Shown: in pieces, positions 10,512-21,245 of the stretch | Layout of the letters: each line of letters begins with the position of its first letter | How positions within the stretch are numbered: the first letter of the stretch is position 1 | Source: Heloderma charlesbogerti | Taxonomy: Eukaryota; Chordata; Lepidosauria; Squamata; Helodermatidae | Length of the DNA: 64,000 bases | NCBI GenBank assembly: GCA_026122225.1 | Contig: JANEZZ010000519.1 | Span: forward strand, 1,302,001 to 1,366,000 | Direction of reading: 5' to 3' | Program-made: the position numbers and the translations under genes | Notes under the pieces: generated by a model | Database searches by the model: none | Told to the model about the DNA's origin: nothing | Seen by the model: only the letters and a program-made list of their open reading frames with translations

Positions 10512-11227
10512 ATGCAATTTATATTAGTCCTAGTACCAAATAGGCTATTGCCCTATACTTTTTGGCATTCCAAACAAAAGTAGATCCTAGAGAAGTTAGA
10601 TCTAGTCAAAGCAAGAAAAGTAGTATATTCTACCAGTCAAACAGATACAGAAATACTACTGTATCTACTCCAGTGGAAGGTAAGGGGAAAAAAAAGATTA
10701 TTTTGCAGACTTAACCAACATTACCAGCATTTTAGATTCCAGGTACTCACTGCAAATATTTGAGTGATGTGTACTTTGCAACATGGCTAGAGGCCTTGGA
10801 AATGTCCAAGTCTTATTTGTTTTACTGTATTTTCTTTAGATTTTTCCTGTTTGGATATACTCCAGTTTTAACTAAATTGGGTCCTTATTGCGGCTTTTCC
10901 TTCCCTCCCTCTACTTTTTTTTTTTTCTTCCTTTTTTAAGATTGTTGCATCTGGAGAAGGAAACTAGTAGCAATGACCACTATTTAAGCAAAATCTTCTT
11001 GAGATGGGACATTTAATTAAGTCCATGCTTCCACAATTTTCAACATAGAATACATAATCAAGGTTCTATCCCAGTTGTGTTTGTGTCACAATATCCTGTT
11101 GCGAAATCTCAGATTCCCCCTTAAGCACTTTTTATAACACACTAAGTTTTTCAAGGAAGTTACTGAATTCCCATGGGCACCAAATATGATTCAACCCAAT
11201 CATAGCATTTTACTTGCAGGAATGATT
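10512..11227. other. intronic DNA, nothing assignable
   Basis: AT-rich with a long T/C tract at 10905-10935. No gene recognised. Confidence 0.45.
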
Positions 11228-11300
11228 CAGGCAGACTTCCCCAACCTGGTGCCCTCAAGTTGTGTTGGACTACAACTTCCATCATTCCCAGCCCTTCACG
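11228..11300. mobile_element. hAT MITE, 136-bp family (left half only)
   Basis: The left terminus CAGACTTCCCCAACCTGGTG and the next 50 bases match the family, ending in the centre at 'tcccagccc'. The right half is absent. Confidence 0.7.
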
Positions 11301-11859
11301 CTTTTTATCTTATTTTTTAAAATTATATATTTTAAAGTAATGTGTGCTTGCTTTTTAACTGGGAGGGGACATGCTATCAAATGAAGTCTCAGTCTCGAGC
11401 GCTGCCTTAATTTACAAGAAATGCCTCTGAATCCCACATCTCTGCGCCTCAGCAGTTTGTTTTCTGTGACCTGACTGGTGGAGCAGATAACTGTGGTTTC
11501 AAGAGTGGCTTTGTCTTTTGGAGCTCAGATCCCCACCTCTGCCTTGTACTTGAGCTTTGGAGCAATTTACTTTTCTTTTGGTCTCACCAGTTTGCCTTAT
11601 GGGAAATGGGTGTTGTGTGACCAGCCACACCCACAATGACAGCCATTTTGTGAGAGTGCCCACAACACTCTCAACATTCCAAATGTGCCACTGAACTCAA
11701 AAGGTTGGGGGCTCCTGTCATAGGGGCATTTGCATCTTTAGTATTGTCCTTATATATCAATACAAGCGTATGATATGTCCAGAGAAACATTGGTAACCAT
11801 TTTCCATTCAAGAAAAAGAAGGAAACACTAGATTTCCTAGAAATGGACAAGCATGGGTG
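11301..11859. other. intronic DNA, nothing assignable
   Basis: No gene, RNA or recognisable repeat, apart from a short purine-rich tract around 11810-11825 just before the BovB copy. Confidence 0.4.
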
Positions 11860-11869
11860 AATTTAATTC

Positions 11870-12560
11870 AGGTGACCATTATATCTGCTACTGTGGGCAA
11901 GAATCCCTTAGACGAAGTAGCACTCATAGTCAATAAAAGGGTGGGAAAAGCAGTACTGGGGTACAATCTCAAAAACGATAGAATGATCTCAGTATGAATC
12001 CAAGGCAAACCATTCAACATCACAGTAATTCAAGTCTATGCCCCAACCACTGATGCCGAAGAAGCTGAGGTTGATCGGTTCTATGAAGACCTACAACACC
12101 TTCTAGAACTAACACCAAAAAAAGATGTCCTTTTCATCATAGGGGATTGGAATACCAAAGTAGGAAGTCAAGAAATAACTGGGATAACAGGCAAGCATGG
12201 CCTTGGTGTACAAAATGAAGCAGGACAAAGGCTAATAGAGTTTTGTCAAGAGAACGCGCTGAGCATAGCAAACACGCTTTTCCAACAGCACAAGAGGTGA
12301 CTCTACACATGGACATCACCAGATGATCAATATCAAAATCAGATTGATTATGTACTTTGCAGCCAAAGATGGAGAAGCTCTGTACAGTCAGTAAAAACAA
12401 GACCTGGAGCTGACTGTGGCTCAGATCATGAGCTTCTTGTTGCAAAATTTCGGCTTAAATTGAAGAACGTAGGGAAAACCACTAAACCATTCAGGTATGA
12501 CCTAAATCATACCCCTTATGAATATACAGTGGAGGTGACAAATAGATTTAAGGGATTAGA
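11870..12560 (+). pseudogene. BovB endonuclease domain remnant
   Basis: Translation gives the typical blocks QVYAPTTDAEEAEV, the IIGDWN motif (catalytic Asp and Asn of the APE-like fold), QNEAGQRLIEFC, NQIDYVLCSQ and GADCGSDHELL with the final catalytic Asp-His pair. TGA at 11994-11996 and TGA at 12298-12300 break the frame. The N-terminal part with the first catalytic residues is missing. In the intact family this domain nicks the target DNA. Confidence 0.88.
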
Positions 12561-12565
12561 CTCAA

Positions 12566-14025
12566 TCCATCCCAAAGAAAAAGAAATGCAAGAAAGCAAA
12601 GTGGCTGTCTGATGAGGCTTTACAAATAGCTGAGGAAAGAAGGGAAGTGAAAAGCAAGGGAGAAAGGGGAAGATATACCCTAATGAATGCAGAGTTCCAG
12701 GGAACAGCAAGGAGAGACAAGAAGGCCTTCTTAAATGAACAATGCAAAGAAATCGAGGAAAACAATAGAATGGGAAAGACTAGAGAGCTCTTCAAGAAAA
12801 TCAGAGATATCAAGGGAACATTTTGTGCAAAGATGGACATGACAAAGGACAAAGGAGGCAGGGACCTAACAGAAGCAGATGAGATTAAGAAGAGGTGGAA
12901 AGAATACACAGAAGAAATATACAGGAAAGATCTGAACGTCCCTGATAGCCATGATAGTGCGGTCACTGAACTTGAGCCAGACATCCTAGAGAGTGAAGTC
13001 AAGTGGGCCTTAGGAAGCATTACTAACAACAAAGCTAGTGGAGATGACAGTATTCCAGCTGAGCTATTTAAAATCCTAAAAGATGATGCTGTTAAAGTGC
13101 TGCACTCAATATGCCAACAAATTTGGAACACTCAGCAGTGGCCATAAGACTGGAAAAGGTCGGTTTACATTCCAATTCCAAAGAAGGGCAATGCCAAAGA
13201 TTGTTCAAACTACCGCACAATTGCACTCATTTCACATGCCAGCAAGGTTATGCTCAAAATCCTACAAGCTAGGCTTCAGCGGTATGTGAACCGAGAACTA
13301 CCAGAAGTACAAGCTGGGTTTCGAAGAGGCAGAGGAACTAGAGATCAAATGGCCAACATTCGCTGGATCATGGAGAAAGCAAGAGAATTCCAGAAAAACA
13401 TCTATTTCTGCTTCATTGACTACGCTAAAGCCTTTGATTGTGTGGATCACAACAAACTGTGGCAAATTCTTAAAGAGATGGGGGTACCAGACCCCCTTAC
13501 CTGTCTCCTGAGAAACCTGTACGAGGGTCAAGAAGTAACAGTAAGAACCAGACATGGAACAACCGATTGGTTCAAAATTGGAAAAGGAGTACAACAAAGC
13601 TGTATATTGTCGCCCTGCTTATTTAACTTATATGCAGAGAACATCATGAGAAATGCTGGGTTGGATGAATCACAGGTCAGAATTAAGATTGCAGGGAGAA
13701 TGATCAACAACCTCAGATACGCAGACAATACCACCCTTATGGCAGAAAGCGAAGAGGATCTAAAGAGCCTCTTGTTGAGGGTAAAAGTGGAGAGTGCAAA
13801 AGCTGGTTTGAAACTCAACATTAAAAAAACTAAGATCATGGCATATGGCCCCATCACTTCCTGGCATATAGAAGGGGAAGAAATGGAAGCAGTGACAGAT
13901 TTTATTTTCTTGGGCTCCAAGATCACCGCAGACGGTGACTGTAGCCATGAAATTAAAAGACGCTTGCTCCTTGGGAGGAAAGCTATGGCAAACCTAGACA
14001 GCATAGTAAGAAGAGAGACATCACC
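12566..14025 (+). pseudogene. BovB reverse transcriptase domain remnant
   Basis: One frame covers this region except for TAA at 13145-13147, where CAA (Gln) is expected before DWKRS. Visible blocks are the EENNRMGKTRELFKKIRD linker, QAGFRRGRGTRDQ, motif A in CFIDYAKAFDCVDH, a motif-B-like CILSPCLFNLYAE and motif C. Motif C reads YADN (13718-13729) instead of YADD, removing one metal-binding Asp. The motif B entry reads GVQQS rather than the usual GVRQG. Upstream, about 20-25 residues between the endonuclease and the lysine-rich linker are lost near 12565. The product would be inactive. Confidence 0.92.
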
Positions 14026-14475
14026 TTGCCGACAAAGGTCCGTCTAATCAAAGCTATGGTTTTCCCAGTAGTAATGTATGGCTGTGAGAGCTGGTCTATA
14101 AGGAAGGCTGAGCGCCGAAGAATTGATGCCTTCGAACTGTGGTGCTGGAGAAGACTCTTACGAGTCCCCTGGACTGCAAGGAGGTCAAATCAGTCAATCC
14201 TAAAGGAAATCAACCCTGAGTGCTCATTGGAAGGACTGATACTGAAGCTGAAGCTCAAATGTTTTGGTCACCTAATGCGAAGAGAAAACTCTCTGGAAAA
14301 GACCCTGATGCTGGGAAAGACTGAAGGCAAAAGGAGAAGGGGACGGCAGAGGATGGGATGGCTAGATAGCATCACTGATGCAATGAATATGAACTTGAGC
14401 ACACTTCAGGAGACAGCAGAGGACAGGAAGGCCTGGCGTGCTATGGTCCATGGGATCATGAAGAGTCGGACATGA
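14026..14475 (+). pseudogene. BovB C-terminal region remnant
   Basis: This segment is one frame away from the reverse transcriptase because of an indel near 14010. It contains LPTKVRLIKAMVFPVVMYGC, the ELWCWRRLLRVPWTARRSN block, CFGHLMRRENSLEKTLMLG and a basic run KRRRGRQRM, ending with MVHGIMKSRT. The same C-terminal part is present in the chimeric element at 9930-10493. Its role in RTE elements is not firmly established; nucleic-acid binding is plausible given the basic charge. Confidence 0.88.
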
Positions 14476-14494
14476 CTTAACAACTGAACAACAA

Positions 14495-15180
14495 ATTCTA
14501 TTGATGAGGACTCTAGTAATTGACTCCCAGGCCCCTGTAGGGGCTGCGTTCCTTCTCAAGGAAAAAGTGGACTTACTGTAAAGCTACTATTCTTTCTGAG
14601 CCAGCTCTCCCATGTTCCCACTGAAATTGCAGGCTCGGTTTTGGTAACTTCTTTCAACCACCTGCACACATAAGGCAGGGTATGAAACCAGAGACTTAGA
14701 AAGAAAAGCTCACGTTTTGTAATCCAGGAAGATGTCTTTGAGCTTTCAGCATCAAAGCTTGCTACTAATTTACCAATTGCAATGCATTTCCTCTTTCATA
14801 TTTGCATTTCCTTTAGGGGGGCGGGCATGAAAACCACACAACCACATGTGGCATTAGCCAGCATGTGCAGTGACTTTTATATGAACGTTTTCCTCAGAAT
14901 AGTGCAAAATGCAGCATCATTTTCAGACAAATGTTTCAGTACAGTACCCAAAAAGTCACATGCGTATTTCCAGTATGCAAAGAGTCACATGCAGGGTGTT
15001 TCAAGAGAACAGTGACCCCTTAGTGGCATTGGTTCATCCCCTGTGTAACATTTGACCAATGTACAATTGTTAGAACACTGTCTGCACGGGTTTCGTTATC
15101 CTTGAGAACAATGAAAAGGGACCTGCCATCTGAGGAAAAAGCTTTCACATTACTACTGTGGACTACTCACCTACCCTCAT
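14495..15180. other. intronic DNA, nothing assignable
   Basis: No gene or repeat recognised; one 77-codon open frame (14782-15015) has no domain. Confidence 0.45.
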
Positions 15181-15245
15181 AGAATCATAGAATAGCAGGG
15201 TTGGAAGGGGCCTACGAGACCATCGAGTCCAACCCCTGCTTAATG
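15181..15245 (-). repeat. CR1 LINE 3' terminus
   Basis: Read on the minus strand, the block ends with GGACTCGATGGTCTCGTAGG, CCCCTTCCAACCC and two copies of a 'tattctatga' unit. This is the standard CR1 3' end of sauropsids. Only about 65 bp remain. Confidence 0.85.
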
Positions 15246-15380
15246 CTCCCTCCTCCTCCTTTTGCAAAGCTCAGTCTTCACACCACAGCAGTTAGAATAT
15301 GAGACAAAGCGAAAGGACCAAAACGGGAACACAGCAGGGAATGTTTTGGAAACCAGGCTCCTTTTCACAAAAAAAAACCT

Positions 15381-15705
15381 TAGGTAGCAATCCTATCCAC
15401 CCCTACCTGTGAGTAGTAATGCTCACTGATCATAGTGGGTTGCATCCAGATTTATGCTGGATCAACTGCACTGATGGAAGTAGACTTACCTTCCCCTCCT
15501 TTCCACAGCAGCCCCTTCAACCCTCTGAAAATACTACACAGAGAGTCAGGAGACTCCACTGAGCTATGGTGTGAGGGACAGAGGGATCCCCCAAAATCAG
15601 GTGGGGGGCCTTCTGCAAGTGAAGTCCTTCCTCTCGTAGAAGGCAGTTCCTGGATCCAACGCAGTGGGACTTACTTCTGAGTAAACATACATAGGATTGA
15701 ACAGT
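15381..15705. mobile_element. CAATCCTAT-terminated MITE, split by about 200 bp
   Basis: The left part (AGCAATCCTATCCACCCC near 15387) and the right part (GTGGGACTTACTTCTGAGTA then CATAGGATTG near 15664-15697) match the two ends of a small palindromic repeat seen many times in the window. About 200 bp of unrelated sequence separates them. Confidence 0.5.
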
Positions 15706-15836
15706 AAAGGGACCTACAGTGCTTTCAATTCTAGACAAAAGACAAGTTTCTTTCTCGATTTTGTACGTACCCTTCCAACACAGCCACAATTTTCCATGCT
15801 TCTCAGACTTTGCTATGAACACTTCAAGAATTGTTA

Positions 15837-15987
15837 ATTTAGATCAGCCATCCCCAACCTGGTCCCCTCCAGATGTTTTGGACTACAATGCCAGCATTCC
15901 TGACCATTAGCCATGCTGGCTGGGGCTTACGGGAGTTGAAGATCAAAATATCTGGAGGGCACCAGATTGGGTAAGGCTGGTTTAGAT
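15837..15987. mobile_element. hAT MITE, 136-bp family, with 8-bp TSD
   Basis: Element 15845-15979 (135 bp) starts CAGCCATCCCCAACCTGG and ends GGGTAAGGCTG. The flanks ATTTAGAT (15837-15844) and GTTTAGAT (15980-15987) match at 7 of 8 bases. The interior is an imperfect palindrome around 'ccagcattcctgaccatt'. Confidence 0.88.
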
Positions 15988-16080
15988 GCTGTGTCACCCC
16001 TCAAAAACTTTTTGACTTGCCTACCCAGATCTCTCCACTACCATCCGTGATTTTCTTGCTCTTTCATCAGCTTCCAATGA

Positions 16081-16290
16081 AGCAATCCAGCCACAGTATT
16101 GGACTGGGACTTGGGAGACCCAGGTTCTAGTCCCCACTTGGCCATGAAGTTCACTGGGTGACTTTGGGCCTGTCACTGACTCTCAGCTAACCTACCTCAC
16201 AGGCTTGTTGTGAGGATAAAATGCAGAAAAGGAGCCACCTTGGAGTCCTCGGAGGAAAAAAAGGTAGCACATAAATGTAACAAATGAATA
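16081..16290 (+). repeat. MIR/CORE-type SINE
   Basis: Recognised by the order 'gggagacccaggttctagtcc' (box-B-like), 'ctgggtgactttgggcctgtcactgactc' and 'ctacctcacaggcttgttgtgaggataaaatg', ending in 'aataaaa'. The minus-strand fragment at 895-1066 and the 3' part at 57530-57690 are relatives. Confidence 0.75.
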
Positions 16291-16451
16291 AAACTGTGGT
16301 GAGAGATGTGCATCCCCATAGCATCGAAAGATGCATCCTGCCAGTTCAACAGGATCAGATCCACATCCAAATATGCACCTTAATCCACAGCTGCTATGTA
16401 CAGATCTTCTTCCATACATACATGACCCTTTTTAGTTCAGAACGAAGACAG

Positions 16452-16582
16452 TTAAGGGTGCAATCCTATGCGTGTTTAGACAGAAAAAAAGGCCTACAAC
16501 TCCCAGCATGCCCCACCCAGCCATGCTCCCATGCTGGGAGTTGTATTTTTTCTTTCTAAATATGCATAGGTTTGCTCCTTAA
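16452..16582. mobile_element. Foldback MITE, TTAAGGG-terminated (131 bp)
   Basis: The termini TTAAGGGTGCAATCCTATGC and (inverse) GGAGCAAACCTATGCAT frame two arms that pair through 'gtttagacagaaaaaa' and 'ctacaactcccagcatg'. TTAA is present at both ends in this copy, but other copies end CCCTTAG or CCCTAAG, so a piggyBac-type assignment is not secure. Related copies or halves lie at 32270-32332, 47325-47393, 60085-60223 and 62615-62690. Confidence 0.75.
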
Positions 16583-16850
16583 ATGTCATTTGCTTTTAGT
16601 CTATTTCATTCTGGGGCTTGGGAACAAACACTGTACATAAATCAAAAATGGCAACTCTAATCTCTTAGTTTGACTTTCAGCAGTAAGTTTTACCCCTTGA
16701 AATCCCAGAGACTTTCCCTAAATGGCACTCCCCGTAAAGATCCCAGAATATAGAAGCATGTTTCCCATTTATTCAAGTCTACAGTGGTAGCAGTTTGAGA
16801 GCAATTAGGTAGCACATCAGTCTCTTTGGCTTCCAAGACTGATTCTGTAT

Positions 16851-16956
16851 CAGCCTCCCACAACCTGGTGCCCTCCAGCTGTGTTGTACTATAACTCCCA
16901 TCATCCCCAACCAGCATGGCCCTTCAATCTGGAGGTGACCTGATAGGGGAAGGCTG
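16851..16956. mobile_element. hAT MITE, 136-bp family (shortened)
   Basis: Starts CAGCCTCCCACAACCTGGTG and ends GGGGAAGGCTG; the centre lacks about 30 bp. No matching flanking octamers remain. Confidence 0.75.
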
Positions 16957-17340
16957 CCCTAGAGAGTAATGCCTCTTAACGCAGAGCGATCCCACCCAGT
17001 TAAGCTCCTTGTATCCTGGACATGGAAATGTTCATAGCCTTGAATCTTTACCAAATATAGGTTTTGCAGCTTCTCAGGTAACTGACTATGCCTTACATGT
17101 GTTTTTCAAATCTGGACCCTATTCATCCATCCCAATGGAGCAAGCAGTAGCAGAGCTACACTTCACTTGTTCTCTTGGGGCACAATGTGTACAGTGTTCT
17201 TCTACAACTAAAAATGGATAAGGCCCAACTTCCCTTTTCAGACCTCTTGTAACAATGCAGCGCCCTGCTGTCAGGCAACGTGTGAATAAATTGGAGCGAG
17301 AAAAGGTTAAGGAAGCCTAAGGGAATAGCAGCTTCTTTTT
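16957..17340. other. intronic DNA, nothing assignable
   Basis: No gene or repeat recognised. Confidence 0.4.
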
Positions 17341-17404
17341 CTCACTTTCCTCTTTCTTTCTTTCTTTCTTTCTTCCTTCCTTTCTTCTTTTCTTTCTTTT
17401 TTTG
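17341..17404. repeat. Pyrimidine-rich (TTTC/TTCC)n tract
   Basis: Repeated CTTT/CTTCC units form a continuous polypyrimidine stretch, likely polymorphic in length. Confidence 0.85.
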
Positions 17405-17815
17405 CACTTTATTGCGGTAAATTTTGGACAAAGGCATCCCTGTTCTCTGCACATTTTTTTTATTCCTTAAGGGCTCCATGCCAAACAACATTATTCCCCT
17501 TCACCATGGTACTGCCATGAGAGCAGACTGGTATGTTTGCCTGAAAATCGAAGGTTTTTCATGGAAATGGCTTTTGCTCAACAACAACTCCCTTTGTCAA
17601 ATTAGACATGAAGAAAGGAGAAGCGCTCAGATGAAATCTTATGGTCAGAATTGTGAACAAAGCACCAAGCAAATGCCACAGACATGGCGGGGGGTGGAGT
17701 GAAAGAGAGCAAAGAGCAGCAACGTTTTCTTGCACACCATGTGGCCCTTGGAGTTCATTGAAGTGTGCGCTCCCCTCTGCAAAGAGGAACATTCCAAAAC
17801 TTCTTACCACCTATT

Positions 17816-17910
17816 CGGCGTTCCCTAATGTGTGGTGCCCTGCAGATGGGTTGGACTACGACTCCCAGCATCTCCAACCCATCTGGAGGGCACCAGGTTG
17901 GGGAAGACTG
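17816..17910. mobile_element. hAT MITE, 136-bp family (95 bp)
   Basis: The left end is diverged ('ggcgttccctaatgtgtggtg'). The right end 'accaggttggggaagactg' is clear. The internal palindrome is shortened. Confidence 0.65.
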
Positions 17911-18699
17911 GCCAAACTTTTAACACTGAAGCTATTATCAGCTTATCAGGGACAGAGCCAGAATTGTAAATAGCTTTTTCACAGATGTTTTACTGCAGCT
18001 TCTCCAGCAGCTGAACCAAAACACACTTTCCCCACGTCTCTGAGTGACTTCTTTCAAGCAGTTCCGATCTGGAAACTCAGTGTCCCTGGCTCCCATAAAA
18101 GATGCAGGCTGTTTTTAGAATTATCAGGTCATTGTTGTCCATTTTTTTCCCTCCAAGCCACACTTAAAAGCTGCCTTGCTTCAGAAAAAAAGCAAAGTTC
18201 TCAGACAGCAATCTTGGTAGACTAATTGTTGAGAAAATGGGTCTCTTCTTAACTCCTGCCAAAAGGAGCTCTCTCTTCCCCTCCCCCCCTCTTTTCAATA
18301 TGCTTCCTATACAAAAATTCTGAAAGGCCTGTCAAACTTCACAAGCGGAGCAGGGGTCAGTGTCGGCCTCTGGAAGAAGTACATTTGCTGCCTGTATCAT
18401 CCTGTGGGCAGCTTCTACTTTAGCAGAGACCTGCTGCAGAATTCTAATCTACAATTCTACTCCAGCCACTTCTAGATTCACAGGTAGATAAATGTCAAAA
18501 CATATGGAACCAGCCTACCCAACTCCATATATTTAAAAATAGCAATAGCACTAGTAAATTACGAGTCCTCCAGTGGGATTAAATGTATTTTCAGTATTAG
18601 ATTGTGAGACAGCTGAGTAAGCAAAATGTTTGGCTTGCATGTGAGAAACCTTTGGATATGATCCATCAGTGGGAAAGTCCTGCTGAAGCGATAGCTAAT
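17911..18699. other. intronic DNA, nothing assignable
   Basis: No gene, RNA or named repeat recognised. Confidence 0.4.
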
Positions 18700-18714
18700 C
18701 CAGCAAATAAGGAC

Positions 18715-19075
18715 AATCCACAGAAAATAAGAATAGCCCTATTAGAACGGACCAAAGGTCCATCTAATTCAGCATCCTGTTTTTGACACAGGCCAACCCA
18801 GTTTCCTCTGGGAATCTCATAAGTAATTCCTGAAGGCAACGGCCTTCTCCTATGGTTGCTCCCAGAAGCTGGCATTGTAGCATAGCACCTCTGAACCTGG
18901 AGGGTCCATATAACCATCATGACCAGAAGCCATGGATAGAACTGTCTGCCATGAATTCACTTATCCCCTTTTAAAGTCATATAAGCTGGTGGCCATAACC
19001 ACCTCTTGTGTCAGTGAATTCCACAGCCTCTCCTGGCTACAGCAACTCATTCTACAGCCACATCGGAGTAACCAG
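18715..19075 (+). repeat. Dispersed retroposon-like repeat, copy 1
   Basis: This 350-bp block aligns by eye with 20731-21062: 'gaatagccct...gaccaaaggtccatct', then 'ggtggccataaccacc' and 'gtgaattcca...'. The 5' motif (AAGAACATAAGAAGAGCC in copy 2) is common in reptile genomes, but I cannot name the family with certainty. No coding frame. Confidence 0.6.
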
Positions 19076-19192
19076 AATTCCATTGTGTAGATGGAATTGT
19101 ATTGTAGTTGAAACAATATAGAGCTACCTTTCAAAAGTTGTGGCTTTACCGAGTACATAACCTGGGTTTCTAACATGGCCCTATTGCAAGGA

Positions 19193-19262
19193 CAAGGACC
19201 CTGTGGCCCTGCAGATTTTGTTGGACTACAGCTCCCACCATCCCTGATCATTGGTCATGTTG
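19193..19262. mobile_element. hAT MITE-like half copy
   Basis: 'ggccctgcagattttgttggactacagctcccaccatccctgatcattgg' matches the left half of the variant MITE at 31137-31279. The right half is missing. Confidence 0.6.
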
Positions 19263-19359
19263 ACTAGATAGCCATAGGATATCTGGTTTTCCAGGAACCA
19301 ACCTCCCGGAACAGCATCTGTAGGGCCACTCCGCATCCCTGTCTTAAAGACATTAATTG

Positions 19360-19480
19360 GCCTTTTTCATTACTGCAGAAAAAAATTAAAGAAAAAAATG
19401 ATAGAATTGCTGCACAATGCCTTCTGATTGATAGAGCTAGAAGCCCTCTGTCTGGAAGCATCCTTTTTCTGAGCCCAATC
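19360..19480. repeat. Repeat shared with 47100-47215
   Basis: Both places contain 'gcacaatgccttctgattgat' / 'gcacaatgccttttgagtgat' followed by 'agaagccctctgtctggaa', after an A-rich stretch. One sits in the intron and one upstream of the gene. The family is not recognised. Confidence 0.5.
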
Positions 19481-20730
19481 TGCATCTGGTACACAGGAGA
19501 AGCTATGGGTTTTCCTGGTCCTGTCTTCCCAGTACCTTGAGCAAGGGGGCAATCCAAAAGTAAGAGGTCCACAGACTTAACTTCTCTAAGTCCTACGTAT
19601 CTCTTAGTAGGCCAAGACAAGTAGGTAGGCCAGTTAAAGAAAGAAAGGAGCTTTCTCCGACAGGACCTACTTGGGTCAGAGAACCCTAGAGCTCTTGCAT
19701 AAAAGCAAGATCTCTCAATCTACTCCAATGTCTCCCTAAAAGAAATATCATACTGATATGATATTTCCAGAACCAACTATATTGACATGGAGAATACAGG
19801 AAATTGTATTATACTCTCCTTGGCTTTCCCCCCACAAGTTCAAACAGCTCTTTTTTCAGACAAAACATGTGTGCCAGTTGATTGTTTTTGATTCCTCCTC
19901 TATTTCCCACTGCTTAATTGACACCTCTCCTAACAAGAATGTAGATGGTCCTTCCATCACCAGCCATTTTGTTTTTCCTGTTGTGGCTTCAATGAATTGT
20001 GACATATGGAATACGGCAGGAATTAATTCATTATGGAGTTATGAGTTTTCAACACTGAGAAATAGATGCTTCACAACACCAAAGCAGGGGAGACAAGTTG
20101 GAGGATATTGCATCTGCATGCTGTTCTACAGCATCGGAAGTCCAGCTAATGATGACACAGGCAGTGATAAAGATTGCAGATGATCAGATTCTAACTGGGA
20201 AGGGAGCACAGGCACCAGTGAGGGGGTTGACTGGCATAGTGGGTGGGGGCTGAGACACGTGAACTTCTGAAAGAACAACATGACAAATCTCTTGAAGGTC
20301 CCAGATTTAAACAGAACATCCTGTGAGTGCTAAATGCTGAAGTGCTAAACATGTGCTTACCTTGGTGGGAAGTGGACTGACTGCTGTATTTAGAGCTAAG
20401 TTAAAATCCTTTTTCACTCATGAGCTAAGGGTTGTCCTGCACCATTACATGATAGCCAATGTGGGTTGCCACTGAGAGTAGGGCATAGTCTGAGAGCATG
20501 TGACACAGCCACCTTGCTGAAGATAAGCAGTTCTGGGTCTTACCATTACTTGTATGGAAGATTACCTGGGAACCCAGAGCACCTGGGTTGGAGCACCTAT
20601 GGACAATCCTGGGTCCCTGAGATGTACTGTAATGACACATGTGTTTGAGAACATCTGTCACATATAAAATACTTCATAGTTTTAGATGTACATATAAAAC
20701 TTCTTGCACATCTCTAAAAAAAAGTAATGA
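19481..20730. other. intronic DNA, nothing assignable
   Basis: A 141-codon open frame (19758-20183) has no recognisable domain and no supporting features. Confidence 0.4.
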
Positions 20731-21062
20731 AAGAACATAAGAAGAGCCATGCTGCTTCAGACCAAAGGCCTACCTAGTCTAGCATTCCCACAGTGGCCAA
20801 CTGGATGCTTATGGGAAGCCAAAAAGCAGGACCTGAGGACAATCACACCCTCCCACTCATGTTCCCCACCAACTGGTACAGAGAAACATATTCCCTCTGA
20901 TATTAGAGCTAATCTATGTCCATTGTGAGTGTGACTAGTAGTCATGGATACCCTTATCCTCCCTGAATTTGTCTAATCCTCTTTTAAAGCCAATCAATTT
21001 GGTGGCCATTACTGAATCCTGTGCTAGCAAATTTCATAGTTCAACTATGTGTTGTGTAAAGT
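20731..21062 (+). repeat. Dispersed retroposon-like repeat, copy 2
   Basis: Better preserved than copy 1: AAGAACATAAGAAGAGCCAT, 'cagaccaaaggcctacctagtct', 'cccacagtggccaactggatgc', 'gaatttgtctaatcctcttttaaagcc' and 'ggtggccatt'. The 5' motif recurs alone near 39590 and 33190. Confidence 0.65.
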
Positions 21063-21245
21063 AGCCTTCAGTGGTTTGGGCAAGTCACTGTAAGTTAGCT
21101 TTAATATCCCATGTACAAAATAGGAATGTTAATACCTTTCCTCACAGGAATGTTATGAGGATGATTGAACTAAGGCTTGTACAGCACATAATGTAGTATA
21201 TTTACTATGTAGAATCTCTTGGCGGTCAAGCAGTCATAGAAAGGT
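21063..21245 (+). repeat. MIR-like SINE fragment
   Basis: Contains 'gggcaagtcactgtaa', 'gtacaaaataggaatgttaatacctttcctcacaggaatgttatgaggat', the central and 3' parts of a MIR consensus. Diverged. Confidence 0.55.

Larger units (their letters stand above)
9300..10525. mobile_element. Possible DNA transposon interrupted by a BovB insertion
   Basis: The left end near 9303 reads CTAGCATAAGCTAC. The right side reads, in inverse, GTGGCTTATGCTAG (about 9733-9746), and the 750-bp BovB derivative sits right at this right terminus. This suggests a roughly 450-bp element whose right end was split by the BovB insertion. The target duplication of the outer element is not clear. Confidence 0.4.
11860..14494 (+). 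mobile_element. BovB (RTE clade) LINE, 5'-truncated and degenerate
   Basis: The copy begins inside the endonuclease domain and runs to the natural 3' end (GAGTCGGACATGACTTAA, then ACTGAACAACAA at about 14484-14494). Endonuclease, reverse transcriptase and the C-terminal tail occur in BovB order. It is inactivated by in-frame stops (11994, 12298, 13145), a deletion plus frame change near 12565 and a frame change near 14010. BovB elements are abundant in squamates and known for horizontal spread among vertebrates. No convincing target duplication was found, so the 5' boundary is approximate. Confidence 0.92.

Noticed and set aside
13298..14004. Minus-strand frames of 99 and 158 codons
   Set aside because: They are antisense shadows of the BovB reverse transcriptase coding sequence.
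16452..16582. piggyBac assignment from TTAA at both ends
   Set aside because: Other copies of the same MITE do not end in TTAA on both sides, so the superfamily is left open.
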